Shown: positions 8,742 through 18,605, counted from the first letter of the stretch. The stretch: 64,000 bases of DNA from Flavobacterium fluvii (GCF_900129545.1 NZ_FQWB01000001.1:1-64000), one strand, 5' to 3'. Translations and numbers: made by a program. Notes: generated by a model not told the origin, from the sequence alone.

Positions 8742-9535
8742 TATTCCGTTTTTATTGCAATTGGCAAACTGTAAGTACATCTTACTTTTTTCCCGTTTTG
8801 CTCTCCTGGACTCCATTTTGGACAAGCTTTCAATACTCTAATAGCTTCTTTTCCAGTTCCGTAACCAATATCTCTAAGCACTTTGATATCCGTTAGCGAA
8901 CCGTCTTTTTCAACCACAAAAGTAACATAAACTTTCCCATTAAGACCTTCTTCGTCAGGGAATTGGTAATTTTTCTCAACAAATTTATAAAACTTTTCGA
9001 TTCCTCCTGGAAATTCGGGTTTTACCTCGATACCTGCAGTGTTATAAACCGTATTGTCTTCTTCCACAACAGCTTCAGTTCCATGTCCAGTAGGCATGTC
9101 AACAGTTAATTCTGCATCTGGATTTCCTTTGATGGCTTCTTTACCAATGTTTTTATCTTTAAGATCTTCAACCTTTGCAATCTCTTCAACTACATCCTCT
9201 GCTTTCGCCACTACCGGTTTCACAAATTTAACTTGATCTACTTTTGGTGCAGGTGGAGGAGGTGGTGGAAGATTTGGATCTTTCGGTTTTTCCTTTTTAG
9301 GAGGCATCTTCACAGTTCTAATCTTCGTATCTATGGTTACGTCCTCACTGCTATCTGGAATCATACGGATAAGTGTCGGTATGCTAACAAGAAAAGCAAA
9401 AACCAATGTTCCAATGATAAAAGATCTTACCGTGTTTTTGGTAATTGATCTCCTTAAATCATAAGCACCATACTTTTTATTACGTCCTTCGAAAACTATT
9501 TCAAGCCATTGATTTTTTAATAAATCTAATTTCAT
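8741..9535 (-). CDS. tonB: Energy transducer TonB
   Basis: A 264-aa TonB. A cytoplasmic N-terminus leads into a membrane anchor at about residues 37-57. A proline-rich periplasmic stretch follows (PNLPPPPPPAPKV, about 87-99), and the TonB_C domain covers about 170-264 (KPEFPGG, GKVYVTF, GYGTGKEAIRVL). It transmits the proton-motive force from ExbB/ExbD to outer-membrane SusC/TonB-dependent receptors. It is fourth in the operon after exbB and two exbD genes. Its C-terminal domain is strikingly similar to the free-standing TonB_C proteins at 4459 and 40436. Confidence 0.9.
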   Translation of the reverse strand: MKLDLLKNQWLEIVFEGRNKKYGAYDLRRSITKNTVRSFIIGTLVFAFLVSIPTLIRMIPDSSEDVTIDTKIRTVKMPPKKEKPKDPNLPPPPPPAPKVDQVKFVKPVVAKAEDVVEEIAKVEDLKDKNIGKEAIKGNPDAELTVDMPTGHGTEAVVEEDNTVYNTAGIEVKPEFPGGIEKFYKFVEKNYQFPDEEGLNGKVYVTFVVEKDGSLTDIKVLRDIGYGTGKEAIRVLKACPKWSPGEQNGKKVRCTYSLPIAIKTE

Positions 9536-9575
9536 ATTTCTTAATTATTAGGTTATTGGGTCATAAGAATGCTTC

Positions 9576-10130
9576 TTATTTTCCTTCTAACAATTTTAAT
9601 TCCGCTGGTGAAAAATCGTTTACAATGGCATAAGTTGGCACTTCAACAATCCCCATTTCATCTAATATATCAACCAAGTTTCGGTAATTCGATTTTTTAC
9701 CTGGTTTGATAATCACAATCATTCCTTTTTTAGGATCTCCAGTATATTTCAAAACAGATGCTTTTCTATTCAGCAATTCTTTACGAATACCCTCTTTACC
9801 ATAAGTAAAATCTTTAGGCGTACCCCCAGCAACTGGAGTTTCCAACAAACCTACATAACGAACCAACTTGTTGTCTTTTCCCAACAAGATAGTCATGGTA
9901 CGGTTTTCATCTACTTTTATGTCTACATTTTTATCATCATCTTTTTCTTTATCGGGCAATCCCAATTCCATCGCTTTTGGTTTAGACAAGGTGGTAGTCA
10001 ACATAAAGAACGTAATCAGCAAGAAAGCCAAATCCACCATGGCAGTTAAATCTACCTTTGAATTTTGCTTTTTACTCCTTACTTTTTTATCCTTACCACC
10101 GCCACCGTCGCCTGTATTTAATTCAGCCAT
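9576..10130 (-). CDS. exbD: ExbD/TolR-family biopolymer transport protein (second)
   Basis: A 184-aa protein with a basic N-terminus, one transmembrane helix (about 28-47, starting AMVDLAFLLITFF) and a periplasmic domain. The membrane-embedded Asp of the VDLAFLLITFFML segment matches the proton-path Asp of ExbD. It partners with ExbB and TonB. It is the second of two adjacent exbD genes, which is common in Bacteroidota. Confidence 0.88.
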   Translation of the reverse strand: MAELNTGDGGGGKDKKVRSKKQNSKVDLTAMVDLAFLLITFFMLTTTLSKPKAMELGLPDKEKDDDKNVDIKVDENRTMTILLGKDNKLVRYVGLLETPVAGGTPKDFTYGKEGIRKELLNRKASVLKYTGDPKKGMIVIIKPGKKSNYRNLVDILDEMGIVEVPTYAIVNDFSPAELKLLEGK

Positions 10131-10149
10131 TTTAGTGTGTATTTTTTAA

Positions 10150-10758
10150 TTAAAAATTCTTTCCTCTTAAGCCAGTAACTAAACTAAAGCTGTTAACTCC
10201 TTGGTCTTGCAAAATATCCATCACTTTTTTAATAGAAGGATATTCTTCTTTGGAATCTCCTTTTATGGCAATTTCCAATTCTTTGTCATTGATGTCTATA
10301 TTAGCCTGACGAGCAATTTTAAGCCAGTCTGCTAATTGATTATCAAGCGAATCTTTTGGAATACCTGGTTGATCCGCTTTAATCCTATCAGCACTTTTCA
10401 TTTCGATGATGCTTTTAAGACTTGCAATATCAACCCCAAAACCTTCCATTAATGAAAATTCAGTTTTGTTTTCATCTGTAAATTCTAAACCATATTTTTC
10501 AGCCATTTTTTCAAGAGTTTGAATACGAACTTCTTTCCCTTTTATGTCAAAAAATACTTTTCCTTTACCGATAGTCAAAGTAGCCAAATTTGACTCTGGC
10601 AACTTCGATTGTACAGTCGATGCAGGCATATCTACAGGCAGTGCTTCCGGTACTTTGGCCGTGGCGGTCAAAATAAAAAAAGTAAGCAAAAGAAAAGCCA
10701 CATCACACATAGCCGTCATATCAATAGACGCTGCTTTTTTGGACGTTTTTACAGCCAT
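10150..10758 (-). CDS. exbD: ExbD/TolR-family biopolymer transport protein (first)
   Basis: A 202-aa protein with one transmembrane helix near residues 13-35. It carries the conserved Asp in AMCDVAFLLLTFF, followed by a periplasmic region somewhat longer than usual. It follows exbB by 79 bases and precedes the second exbD by 19 bases. The two copies have clearly different periplasmic domains, so they probably form a heteromeric ExbD pair instead of being redundant. Confidence 0.88.
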   Translation of the reverse strand: MAVKTSKKAASIDMTAMCDVAFLLLTFFILTATAKVPEALPVDMPASTVQSKLPESNLATLTIGKGKVFFDIKGKEVRIQTLEKMAEKYGLEFTDENKTEFSLMEGFGVDIASLKSIIEMKSADRIKADQPGIPKDSLDNQLADWLKIARQANIDINDKELEIAIKGDSKEEYPSIKKVMDILQDQGVNSFSLVTGLRGKNF

Positions 10759-10837
10759 TAATTTTAAATTTAAATCAATAAGAATACAAAGCGATTACAC
10801 TTAAGTATAACGCATTATCCTTAAAAATTATTACTAA

Positions 10838-11656
10838 TTATTTTTGAGTCCCTCTGAAGTGTCTGTAAGTATTCACGATTGTATTACCAGCCTCATCGAT
10901 AGAATAAGTCAAAGTATCAATTTTTGAAGTAAACAAGTTGTAAACAATAATCGCCAAAGCAGAAGTAGAAATTCCTGTAGCTGTATTAATAAGTGCCTCA
11001 GAAATACCATTTGCCAACATCGCTTGGTCTGGAGTTCCTGAACTAGCCAATGCACCAAACGCTTTAATCATACCAGTTACAGTTCCCAACAATCCTGCAA
11101 GAGTTCCCAAAGAAACTAATGTAGAAAGAATAGTCATGTGTTTTTCCAACATTGGCATTTCAAGAGAAGTGGCCTCTTCAATTTCTTTATGGATAGTTTC
11201 TGCTGCAGCTTCGCTATCTAATCCTTCTTTTTTAACGTCTTGGTATTTAACCAAAGCTGATCTAATTGCATTAGCAACAGAACCTTGTTGTTTGTCACAA
11301 GCCACGATTGCTCCGTCGATATCACCAGTTTTGATGCTTTTTTGAACATCAGACATAAATTTGTCAAGATTTGCTTTACCTGCTGCTTTTGAAATTACTG
11401 CAAAACGCTCAAATGAAAATACAATCACCATTAATAATAATCCCATCAAAACTGGTACAATTGGACCTCCTTTGTATACCATTGCTAAATAATTTCCTGG
11501 AAGTGGATGACCAGTATTTACTCCTCCTTCAAAATTTGCTCCATCTCCCATAATGAATGTCCAGATCAACCACCCTGCAAAAATACAAGATACAATAATG
11601 ATTGCTGAAATCACTCCTCCTAAACCTGAACCACTTTCTTTTTTAACATTTGCCAT
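10838..11656 (-). CDS. exbB: MotA/TolQ/ExbB proton channel protein
   Basis: A 272-aa polytopic protein. Hydrophobic segments lie near residues 17-37, 60-82, 155-185 and 215-240. The conserved segment LGTLAGLLGTVTGMI(K/R)AF is the ExbB/TolQ signature. It forms the proton channel with ExbD that energises TonB. It is the first gene of the operon; a -7 box lies at 11719-11726. Confidence 0.9.
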   Translation of the reverse strand: MANVKKESGSGLGGVISAIIIVSCIFAGWLIWTFIMGDGANFEGGVNTGHPLPGNYLAMVYKGGPIVPVLMGLLLMVIVFSFERFAVISKAAGKANLDKFMSDVQKSIKTGDIDGAIVACDKQQGSVANAIRSALVKYQDVKKEGLDSEAAAETIHKEIEEATSLEMPMLEKHMTILSTLVSLGTLAGLLGTVTGMIKAFGALASSGTPDQAMLANGISEALINTATGISTSALAIIVYNLFTSKIDTLTYSIDEAGNTIVNTYRHFRGTQK

Positions 11657-12027
11657 TTTCTTAATTTTTAATAATTTTAATAATTTATTTTTTTGTTATA
11701 AAAAACTTTGTTGAAGAGCAAATTTATATTTTTAGTTGAAATAAAAAAACTTTTTTTAATATTATTCCAATTAATTTAACTTTACTCAAAAAAAGTCAAT
11801 TTCCCGTTTTTGCATTAAAATCAAAAACTTGACGTTAATCACAATTTTTACAATAAAAATAGCATTTTTAGGTTTTAAATAAAGTGTATTTTTAACACTT
11901 TTTAAAAAATAATTAAATTCAAATATTTTTATTTTCCCTAATATAAAAAGCCTACTTTTTAACAAAAACCACCTGTTTATAAGTGTAAAAAATAATATCT
12001 TGCAATACATTCTAATCCAAAACAATT
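11657..12027. other. AT-rich divergent intergenic region
   Basis: 371 bases without a supported gene, between leftward exbB and the rightward ATPase. It is extremely AT-rich with long A and T runs. It holds the exbB -7 box (11719-11726). A 79-residue minus-strand frame here is Phe/Lys/Ile-rich and looks like a composition artefact. Confidence 0.6.
11719..11726 (-). promoter_or_regulatory. -7 box for the exbB operon
   Basis: The minus strand reads TAAATTTG (exact TAnnTTTG), 62 bases before the exbB start. No clear TTG -33 element is visible. Confidence 0.5.
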
Positions 12028-13548
12028 ATGAGCAGTAAAGAAGATTTCATAAAACAAATTAATGACGGCTATCTTTCAAAAGGAGAAAGTCTAATTCTTG
12101 GAAGCGCATTACTCGACGGCGATGTTTTGGGCGATGCCCAAATAAAAGTTCCCTTAAAAACCCTAAACCGTCACGGATTGATTGCAGGAGCAACCGGAAC
12201 AGGAAAAACCAAAACCATCCAGGTGCTATCCGAACAACTATCATCATTTGGAATTCCAGTCTTGATGATGGACATCAAAGGAGATTTTAGCGGCATTGCC
12301 AAAGAAGGAGAAGAAAAATCATTTATCACGGAACGTCACGCCAAAATCAACATCCCATATAAAGTAGCCAGTTTTCCGGTAGAACTAATGACTTTATCCG
12401 AACAAAACGGTGTTCGTCTTCGTTCGACCGTTTCTGAATTTGGCCCGGTTCTTTTTTCAAGAATTCTCGATTTGAATGACACCCAAGCTGGCGTGATATC
12501 CGTAATTTTCAAATATTGCGACGACAACAAGATGCCCCTTCTGGATTTGAAAGACATCAAAAAAGTAATCAATTATATAACCGAGGAAGGAAAAGACGAA
12601 ATCGAAGAAAGTTACGGCAAGATTTCAACTTCGACAACGGGGACAATTCTTAGAAAAATAATCGAACTCGAACAACAAGGAGCCGATTTATTTTTTGGAG
12701 AAATGTCTTTTGAAATAGATGATTTAATGCGCATTGACGAAAATGGTAAAGGATACGTCAACATCATCCGCTTGACGGATATACAAGACAAACCCAAACT
12801 GTTTTCGACATTTATGTTGAGTTTATTGGCCGAAATCTACAATCAAATGCCCGAAAAAGGAGATGCTGACCAACCCGAATTGGTTATTTTTATTGACGAA
12901 GCGCATTTAATTTTCAAGGAAGCCAGCAAAACCTTGTTGGAACAAATAGAAACCATCGTAAAACTGATTCGCTCCAAAGGCGTTGGAATTTATTTTATAA
13001 CCCAAAATCCAATGGATGTCCCGAGTGGTGTTTTAGCACAATTAGGGTTGAAAATTCAGCATGCCTTGAGAGCTTTCACGGCCAATGACAGACAAGCCAT
13101 CAAGCAAACGGCAGACAATTACCCTTCATCTGATTTTTATAAAACAGATGAATTATTGACCAGCCTCGGAATTGGCGAAGCATTGGTTACTGCCTTGAGT
13201 GAAAAAGGAACTCCAACTCCACTTGCCGCAACAATGCTCCGTACACCAATGAGCAGAATGGATGTTTTGACGGAAAGCGAAATTCAGGAAATCAACGGCA
13301 AATCGAAATTGGTTAAGAAATACAGTGAGCTTATTGACAGAGAAAGCGCTTACGAAATGCTCAACAAAAAAATTGCTGTTGTAGAACAGGAAGTTGCCCA
13401 ACAACAGGAAGAAAAAGCGGCCGAAAAAGAAGAAAAGCAATCTGGAGAAACTACAGGTGCAGTAACTAAATCCGTCATAAAAGTGCTGACCAGCGCCACA
13501 TTTATTCGAGGTGCTTTTAGTGTTTTAAGCAAATTGTTGAGAAAATAA
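12028..13548 (+). CDS. HerA/YjgR-like ATPase (DUF853 family)
   Basis: A 506-aa FtsK/HerA-superfamily P-loop ATPase. Walker A is GATGTGKT at residues 54-61; Walker B with the catalytic acid is LVIFIDEAHLIF at about 287-298. A sensor-like YFITQNP follows. Length and the C-terminal coiled coil (about 425-475, Glu/Gln/Lys-rich) match the DUF853/YjgR proteins. Their cellular role is poorly defined. No nuclease such as NurA and no defence gene is adjacent, so I do not read this as a HerA defence system. Two small rightward genes follow. Confidence 0.8.
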   Translation: MSSKEDFIKQINDGYLSKGESLILGSALLDGDVLGDAQIKVPLKTLNRHGLIAGATGTGKTKTIQVLSEQLSSFGIPVLMMDIKGDFSGIAKEGEEKSFITERHAKINIPYKVASFPVELMTLSEQNGVRLRSTVSEFGPVLFSRILDLNDTQAGVISVIFKYCDDNKMPLLDLKDIKKVINYITEEGKDEIEESYGKISTSTTGTILRKIIELEQQGADLFFGEMSFEIDDLMRIDENGKGYVNIIRLTDIQDKPKLFSTFMLSLLAEIYNQMPEKGDADQPELVIFIDEAHLIFKEASKTLLEQIETIVKLIRSKGVGIYFITQNPMDVPSGVLAQLGLKIQHALRAFTANDRQAIKQTADNYPSSDFYKTDELLTSLGIGEALVTALSEKGTPTPLAATMLRTPMSRMDVLTESEIQEINGKSKLVKKYSELIDRESAYEMLNKKIAVVEQEVAQQQEEKAAEKEEKQSGETTGAVTKSVIKVLTSATFIRGAFSVLSKLLRK

Positions 13549-13588
13549 CTCCAATGGCAAAAATCAATTCCAATACTATTCGTTTTAA

Positions 13589-13957
13589 ATGAAAGGATAC
13601 GCAACAATAGGATTACTCATATTATCAAATGTATTCATGACCTTGGCTTGGTACGGGCATTTGAAATTCAAGGAACTCAAATGGTTTGAAAACGCCGGAT
13701 TGATAACCATTGTCCTCATCAGTTGGAGTTTGGCATTATTTGAATATTGCTTTCAAGTTCCGGCAAACCGAATAGGTTACGAAGGCAATGGCGGCCCATT
13801 TTCCTTGCTACAACTCAAAGTGATTCAAGAAGTGATTACCTTGGTCATCTTCGTGGGTTTTTCGTTGTTGTATTTCAAGAATGAAACCTTCAGATGGAAT
13901 CATTTTGTTGGGTTCGTATTTTTGGTCTTGGCCGTTTATTTTATATTCAAAAAATAA
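13589..13957 (+). CDS. DMT-family small membrane protein (DUF486)
   Basis: A 122-aa protein with four predicted transmembrane helices, starting MKGYATIGLLILSNVFMTLAWYGHLK. The central WSLALFEYCFQVPANRIGY motif is diagnostic of the DUF486 group of the drug/metabolite transporter superfamily. Transport substrate unknown. It lies 40 bases after the ATPase and 3 bases before the cupin. Confidence 0.82.
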   Translation: MKGYATIGLLILSNVFMTLAWYGHLKFKELKWFENAGLITIVLISWSLALFEYCFQVPANRIGYEGNGGPFSLLQLKVIQEVITLVIFVGFSLLYFKNETFRWNHFVGFVFLVLAVYFIFKK

Positions 13958-13960
13958 AAA

Positions 13961-14326
13961 ATGAAAAAATATTTTATCCAAAAAGCTCCATTCGTCGTTC
14001 CAACAACAGATGGAAAACTAATCGAAGAACATCACGGAATTCCCACCACGAAAAATCCAGCTATTTCCATAGCACACATGATTGCGCCTCCGCATTGGAA
14101 AGAACCGTTTCAAACTCCGGAATTTGAAGAATACACTTATATCATTTCGGGTAAAAAACAATTCATTATCGAAGACGAAACCGTTATTCTCGAAGCAGGA
14201 CAATCCATTAAAATAGAAAAAAACACTCGTGTACAATACTCCAATCCTTTTGAAGAACCTTGTGAATACATAGCCATTTGCACACCTGCTTTTGATTTCA
14301 CGAAAGTGCATCGGGAAGAAGAATAA
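13961..14326 (+). CDS. Cupin-domain protein
   Basis: A 121-aa single-domain cupin. The barrel strands run from HWKEPFQTPEFEEYTYIISG (cupin motif 1 region) to EAGQSIKIEKNTRVQYSNP (motif 2 region). The usual first-motif His pair is reduced, so metal binding is uncertain. It follows the DMT gene by 3 bases and is probably co-transcribed. It converges on the penicillin acylase gene 17 bases away. Confidence 0.75.
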   Translation: MKKYFIQKAPFVVPTTDGKLIEEHHGIPTTKNPAISIAHMIAPPHWKEPFQTPEFEEYTYIISGKKQFIIEDETVILEAGQSIKIEKNTRVQYSNPFEEPCEYIAICTPAFDFTKVHREEE

Positions 14327-14343
14327 ATTAACGATAAAACCAT

Positions 14344-16731
14344 TTATTCCGGAAGGAAAACCAACTTTGCTGAAGTCTTGATGATTTCTTCCTTGTTCAA
14401 TTTCATTTTCCTGAACTTTCCTGAATTGTACATTTCTGCTTGATCTTTATAATGTTTGCTAAATGGATTTCCGGATTGTCCAGTGGGCAAAATACTCATA
14501 CTGTTTTCTATATCTGAAAAATCAATAACTCTTCGAGTTGAAGGCCCAGCAGTCACAGCATAGTTTCCATCATCGTTAAAACTAAACACCAAATTATTGA
14601 TTACCTCGTTGGAACCCGGAACTTCAAAAGGGCCAACATTAAAAAGTCCTCTCAACGCTGCAACCTTCCCTAATGGATGCTGGTGTTCCAGAGAATGAAC
14701 TTTATTCCAAGTCCATTTATTTATGTCTTTTCCAAGTTGCTTTTCAAGGGATGCAATTGCTTCGTGAAAAGAATTGGAAAGAATATCAGCCCTTGACTCT
14801 TTTTTGTTTTTTGTTGTCACATCATCCCACCAAATCGAGTTTTCATTTTTACTTTGCGGCTCAATAATTTGTTTAAAAAGATGAATACTTAAAAGCATTT
14901 TAAAATCCGTTTCTCCCAGCTCGTCTTGAAAAGTATTTTTCAAATAATCGTTAATCCATTTATTGTAAATAACCGGTGCCAAATCTTTTAAATCATTCGA
15001 ACCCTTCCATTTTTTTAAAATAAAAATTGCCTTTTTTTCATTTTCCGAAAGCGTTTTTTGCTTTATTGTCGAAATCAAATTAGCCACAATAGTTGTTGCT
15101 GTCGCAGAGGTATTATCATTCATCATTTGCCCCACCTCTTCTTTTGTCCAGTTATTTTTTGGCTCCAACAATCTCAATATTCTCTTGGCTCTATCTTTCG
15201 GCAAATAATAGCCCGGATATAAATAACCATCAACTGCCTCGGGCTGGTTATTGGAAGAATAAATGTAATTCCAGGTTGGATTGATGGCGTGCGGATTCTT
15301 GGAGAAATCCAAAAATTCTTTTTTGTCGTCAATGCCGTTGGCACCATTTAAAATAAAATTTGGATTGACGGATTTGTCCAATTTATACAACTTTCCGGAG
15401 GTATTCCATGCGATATTCCCTTTGGCATCGCCGTACATTACATTCAATCCCGGCGCGGCGATCAAAGAAACTCCTTTTCGAAAATCCTCCAAATTTCTGG
15501 AATGCGAAAGCGAATAAACCGCTTCAAGCAAATGATTGGGCTGTTGGGTATAAATCCAAGACATCGCAACAGGTTTCGTGCCCTTGATTCCATCCAATAA
15601 ATCATTCATTATTGGCCCGTGTTGGGTTTCTCGTATTTCTAAAACCAAGTCGGTCGAATCTTTAACTTTAATTGTTTTCTTTCTTATTTTATACTCCTGG
15701 AATCCGTTTGCCGTCTTGTATTGATTTTTATCTTCTGGATTGTCCTCTTCTTGAAACAAATCGACATCATCGTTCTCGAACATCGTCAATCCGTATGCAT
15801 ACTGGCGATTGTGTCCCAAAAGCGGAAATGGTGTTCCAGCCAAATAACAACCGTAAATCTCATAATCAGGCGTCACAATATGGGCTTCATACCATGTGCA
15901 GGGTTGCGAAAAACCTATGTGTGGATCATTGGCAAAAAGAACCTTTCCATTCTTGGTTTTCTGTGGCGCAATAACCCAACTGTTGCTGCCGATAAAAGCC
16001 GGAACAGGAGTGCTTTCTAGCAAACTGGTCAACGATTTGGAGATTTTGGCATACTCGATGGCTTTGCCGTCAAAGTTTTTGATTTGGGTAGTTCCCAATG
16101 AACCGTCCAAACCAAAATCTTTTAAATATTCCGCACCTAATTTGTCTCGAATTTCGGTCATCAACGGGTCTGTTTTCTGGGCCATTGCAAAACTAAAAGA
16201 CATGTATCCAAAAATATTATAGACGTCTTTCAAGGTGAATTTGTCTTTCCTTAACCCCAACAATTGAAATTCTATTGGTGTTTTTCCTTCTTCCAAATAT
16301 TGGTTTATGCCATCAATATAAGCCAAGGCCAGTTGATAAGGCTCCGAGTTTTTATCCAATTTAGCGATTGCTTTTTCGGAGTTTTCGTCAATACCCAAAC
16401 CTGCGAAAAAAGAATCCACTTTTACTAATTTCGAGCCAAACATTTCCGACAATCTTCCCGGAGCAATACGGCGCATCAATTCCATTTGCCACAAACGCTC
16501 TTGGGCGTGCACATAACCCAAAGTTGTCATGGCCTCTTTCTGGGAATCCGCATAAATATGTGGAACACCGAAATCGTCAAAATAGACAGTGGTTTGTTTT
16601 TGAATATTCTTTAAATGTAGTTCTCCTTCATATTTTGGCTTTTGAGATAACACATAAACAACAGATCCGATGCCTAAAACAACAACCAACATAAGCAAAA
16701 CAAGTAATGTGTTTTTTATTCCTTTTTTCAT
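14344..16731 (-). CDS. Penicillin-acylase-family N-terminal nucleophile hydrolase
   Basis: A 795-aa exported protein with a hydrophobic N-terminal anchor or signal at about residues 7-28. A spacer-containing precursor follows. Ser249 in IGSNSWVIAP is the expected self-cleavage site and catalytic N-terminal nucleophile of the beta subunit. Other family landmarks are GYVHAQERLWQMEL near the start and the QHGPI/NDPHIG segments. Such enzymes cleave amides of acylated amines, including quorum-sensing lactones and beta-lactams. The real substrate is not predictable here. It is probably monocistronic. Confidence 0.85.
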   Translation of the reverse strand: MKKGIKNTLLVLLMLVVVLGIGSVVYVLSQKPKYEGELHLKNIQKQTTVYFDDFGVPHIYADSQKEAMTTLGYVHAQERLWQMELMRRIAPGRLSEMFGSKLVKVDSFFAGLGIDENSEKAIAKLDKNSEPYQLALAYIDGINQYLEEGKTPIEFQLLGLRKDKFTLKDVYNIFGYMSFSFAMAQKTDPLMTEIRDKLGAEYLKDFGLDGSLGTTQIKNFDGKAIEYAKISKSLTSLLESTPVPAFIGSNSWVIAPQKTKNGKVLFANDPHIGFSQPCTWYEAHIVTPDYEIYGCYLAGTPFPLLGHNRQYAYGLTMFENDDVDLFQEEDNPEDKNQYKTANGFQEYKIRKKTIKVKDSTDLVLEIRETQHGPIMNDLLDGIKGTKPVAMSWIYTQQPNHLLEAVYSLSHSRNLEDFRKGVSLIAAPGLNVMYGDAKGNIAWNTSGKLYKLDKSVNPNFILNGANGIDDKKEFLDFSKNPHAINPTWNYIYSSNNQPEAVDGYLYPGYYLPKDRAKRILRLLEPKNNWTKEEVGQMMNDNTSATATTIVANLISTIKQKTLSENEKKAIFILKKWKGSNDLKDLAPVIYNKWINDYLKNTFQDELGETDFKMLLSIHLFKQIIEPQSKNENSIWWDDVTTKNKKESRADILSNSFHEAIASLEKQLGKDINKWTWNKVHSLEHQHPLGKVAALRGLFNVGPFEVPGSNEVINNLVFSFNDDGNYAVTAGPSTRRVIDFSDIENSMSILPTGQSGNPFSKHYKDQAEMYNSGKFRKMKLNKEEIIKTSAKLVFLPE

Positions 16732-16912
16732 ATTGGAAATAATTAAGTAATCTATTTTAAAAATCTAAATTTATTGTTTTAAATCTAATTTTCACAAATG
16801 TCCCTAACTAAAAAATCATCATTGAAAATATTCCCTTTTAGCAATGTTTTTTTTTATGAAGAAGTATTACTGAATCTTTGAAAAAATTCTAATATTAGAT
16901 TGATTTTTGCAC

Positions 16913-16953
16913 AAAAAAAGAGGGTTTGGAATATTGAATTCCAAACCCTCTTT
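16913..16953 (-). terminator. Strong rho-independent terminator of the glycine-zipper gene
   Basis: A perfect 16-bp stem joins 16917-16932 with 16938-16953 (AAAGAGGGTTTGGAAT and its complement) over a 5-base loop. A T-run follows on the minus strand. Confidence 0.9.
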
Positions 16954-16974
16954 GTCAAAAAAATATTTTTTTTA

Positions 16975-17388
16975 TTATTTTTTGCTGCCATCAATTATGG
17001 CTCCTGTTCCGGCTCCAACTCCTGCACCTGCAAGCCCTCCAATTATAGCACCCTGTCCTTTTTTCTTGCTAATGATAGCTCCAGTTGCAGCTCCAACACC
17101 AGCTCCTATTACCGCACCTTTCGCCGCTCCACTCCATCCTTTCTTTTTAGCAGGAGTTGTAGTTGTATGGGTCGCAGGTTGATTTATCACGGTTACCTTT
17201 TGAGGAATCTCTTTTTCTTCTTTAATCTTTGTGATTTCCAATTGCATGGAATCAATTGTTTTCTGTTTAATGAATTCCGTTTGCATTGAATCTATAGTGG
17301 CCTTTTTGGCTTTATCGATATCTGCTTTTTGTTGATTTTGACAAGAAACAAATACTAGGGTCAAAAATATAATAGATAGTGTTTTCAT
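16975..17388 (-). CDS. Glycine-zipper lipoprotein
   Basis: A 137-aa lipoprotein. The lipobox is FVSC with Cys16. A charged, coiled-coil-like stretch at about residues 22-65 follows. The C-terminal half is a glycine zipper (GAAKGAVIGAGVGAATGAI and a second repeat). This matches small outer-membrane glycine-zipper (YMGG-like) proteins. Role unknown; membrane-associated oligomerisation is the usual inference. It is a single gene with its own terminator. Confidence 0.75.
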   Translation of the reverse strand: MKTLSIIFLTLVFVSCQNQQKADIDKAKKATIDSMQTEFIKQKTIDSMQLEITKIKEEKEIPQKVTVINQPATHTTTTPAKKKGWSGAAKGAVIGAGVGAATGAIISKKKGQGAIIGGLAGAGVGAGTGAIIDGSKK

Positions 17389-17499
17389 AATTAAAAATTT
17401 TAAATTTAATACAAAGTAACACTTAAAAAGAACAATGAGAATTATATAATTTCGTAGTTCCTTTATATAATTTACAGAAAAATCAATTAGTATAGGACA

Positions 17500-17531
17500 T
17501 AAAAAAATCTCGCCATTGCTGACGAGATTTT
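17500..17531 (-). terminator. Terminator of queA
   Basis: An 8-bp stem pairs AAATCTCG (17505-17512) with CGAGATTT (17523-17530), followed by a run of T on the minus strand, 25 bases after the queA stop. Confidence 0.8.
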
Positions 17532-17555
17532 AGATTGCTTCATTCTTCGCAATGA

Positions 17556-18605
17556 CTAGATGATCAACATCGCATCACCGTAAGAATAAAATTTATATTC
17601 TTCTTTGATGGCTTCTTCGTAAGCTTTCTTCATTAAATCGTGTCCACAGAAAGCAGAAATCATCATTAATAAAGTTGATTTCGGCGTATGAAAATTAGTA
17701 ATCATACACGTAGCCACGCTGAAATCGTGTGGAGGGAAAATGAATTTATTCGTCCAACCGTCAAAAGGATTCAAGGTTCTTTGTGAGGAAACCGAGCTTT
17801 CTATAGCACGCATGGATGTAGTTCCCACAGCACAAATACGCTTTCTTTTTGCTTTGGCATCATTGACAACGTCACAGGCTTCTTGAGTAATTTTCAACTC
17901 TTCGGAATCCATTTTGTGTTTTGACAAATCTTCAACCTCAACCGGGTTAAAAGTTCCCAAACCAACGTGAAGCGTTACTTCGGCAAATTTCACTCCTTTG
18001 ATTTCCAGTTTTTTCAACAAATGTTTAGAAAAGTGTAAACCAGCAGTTGGTGCCGCAACAGCTCCTTCCTCTTTGGCATAAATCGTTTGGTAACGATCGG
18101 CGTCTTCTGGAGTTACGTCTCTGCTGATGTATTTAGGAATTGGAGTTTCTCCAAGTTCTGTCAATTTATTTCTAAATTCTTCATACGAACCGTCATATAG
18201 AAAACGTAATGTTCTACCACGAGAGGTTGTATTGTCAATTACTTCGGCAACCAATGAATCGTCATCGCCAAAATACAATTTGTTTCCAATCCTGATTTTA
18301 CGTGCTGGATCTACCAATACATCCCAAAGTCTTTGTTCTGCATTCAATTCCCTAAGCAAGAAAACTTCGATTCTAGCTCCAGTTTTTTCTTTATTCCCAT
18401 ACAAACGTGCTGGAAAAACTTTAGTGTTATTCAGAATCAGGACGTCACCTTCATCAAAATAATCGATAACATCTTTAAACGTTTTGTGTTCTATCGTTTG
18501 TTTTTTGCGATCAATAACCATTAAACGAGATTCGTCTCTGTTTTCTGCTGGAAATTCTGCAAGAAGTTCTTTTGGTAAATTGAATTGAAAATGTGATAAT
18601 TTCAT
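17556..18605 (-). CDS. queA: S-adenosylmethionine:tRNA ribosyltransferase-isomerase
   Basis: A 349-aa enzyme that transfers and isomerises the ribosyl group of SAM onto preQ1 in tRNA to give epoxyqueuosine. Family signatures are [27 protein letters not shown] at the N-terminus (here starting FNLPKELL), [13 protein letters not shown] at about residues 180-192, and [10 protein letters not shown]. Length is typical. It has its own promoter (18671-18702) and terminator. queE at 5145 acts earlier in the same pathway. Confidence 0.92.
   Translation of the reverse strand: MKLSHFQFNLPKELLAEFPAENRDESRLMVIDRKKQTIEHKTFKDVIDYFDEGDVLILNNTKVFPARLYGNKEKTGARIEVFLLRELNAEQRLWDVLVDPARKIRIGNKLYFGDDDSLVAEVIDNTTSRGRTLRFLYDGSYEEFRNKLTELGETPIPKYISRDVTPEDADRYQTIYAKEEGAVAAPTAGLHFSKHLLKKLEIKGVKFAEVTLHVGLGTFNPVEVEDLSKHKMDSEELKITQEACDVVNDAKAKRKRICAVGTTSMRAIESSVSSQRTLNPFDGWTNKFIFPPHDFSVATCMITNFHTPKSTLLMMISAFCGHDLMKKAYEEAIKEEYKFYSYGDAMLII

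Noticed and set aside
11786..12025. 79-residue minus-strand frame in the exbB-ATPase gap
   Set aside because: Composition is dominated by Phe, Ile, Lys and Leu from AT-rich DNA. It has no signal peptide, no plausible promoter and no domain.
12028..13548. HerA-like ATPase as part of a defence island
   Set aside because: No NurA nuclease, Sir2, restriction or other defence gene is adjacent. The sequence fits the housekeeping-type DUF853/YjgR family, and the neighbours are a DMT protein and a cupin.
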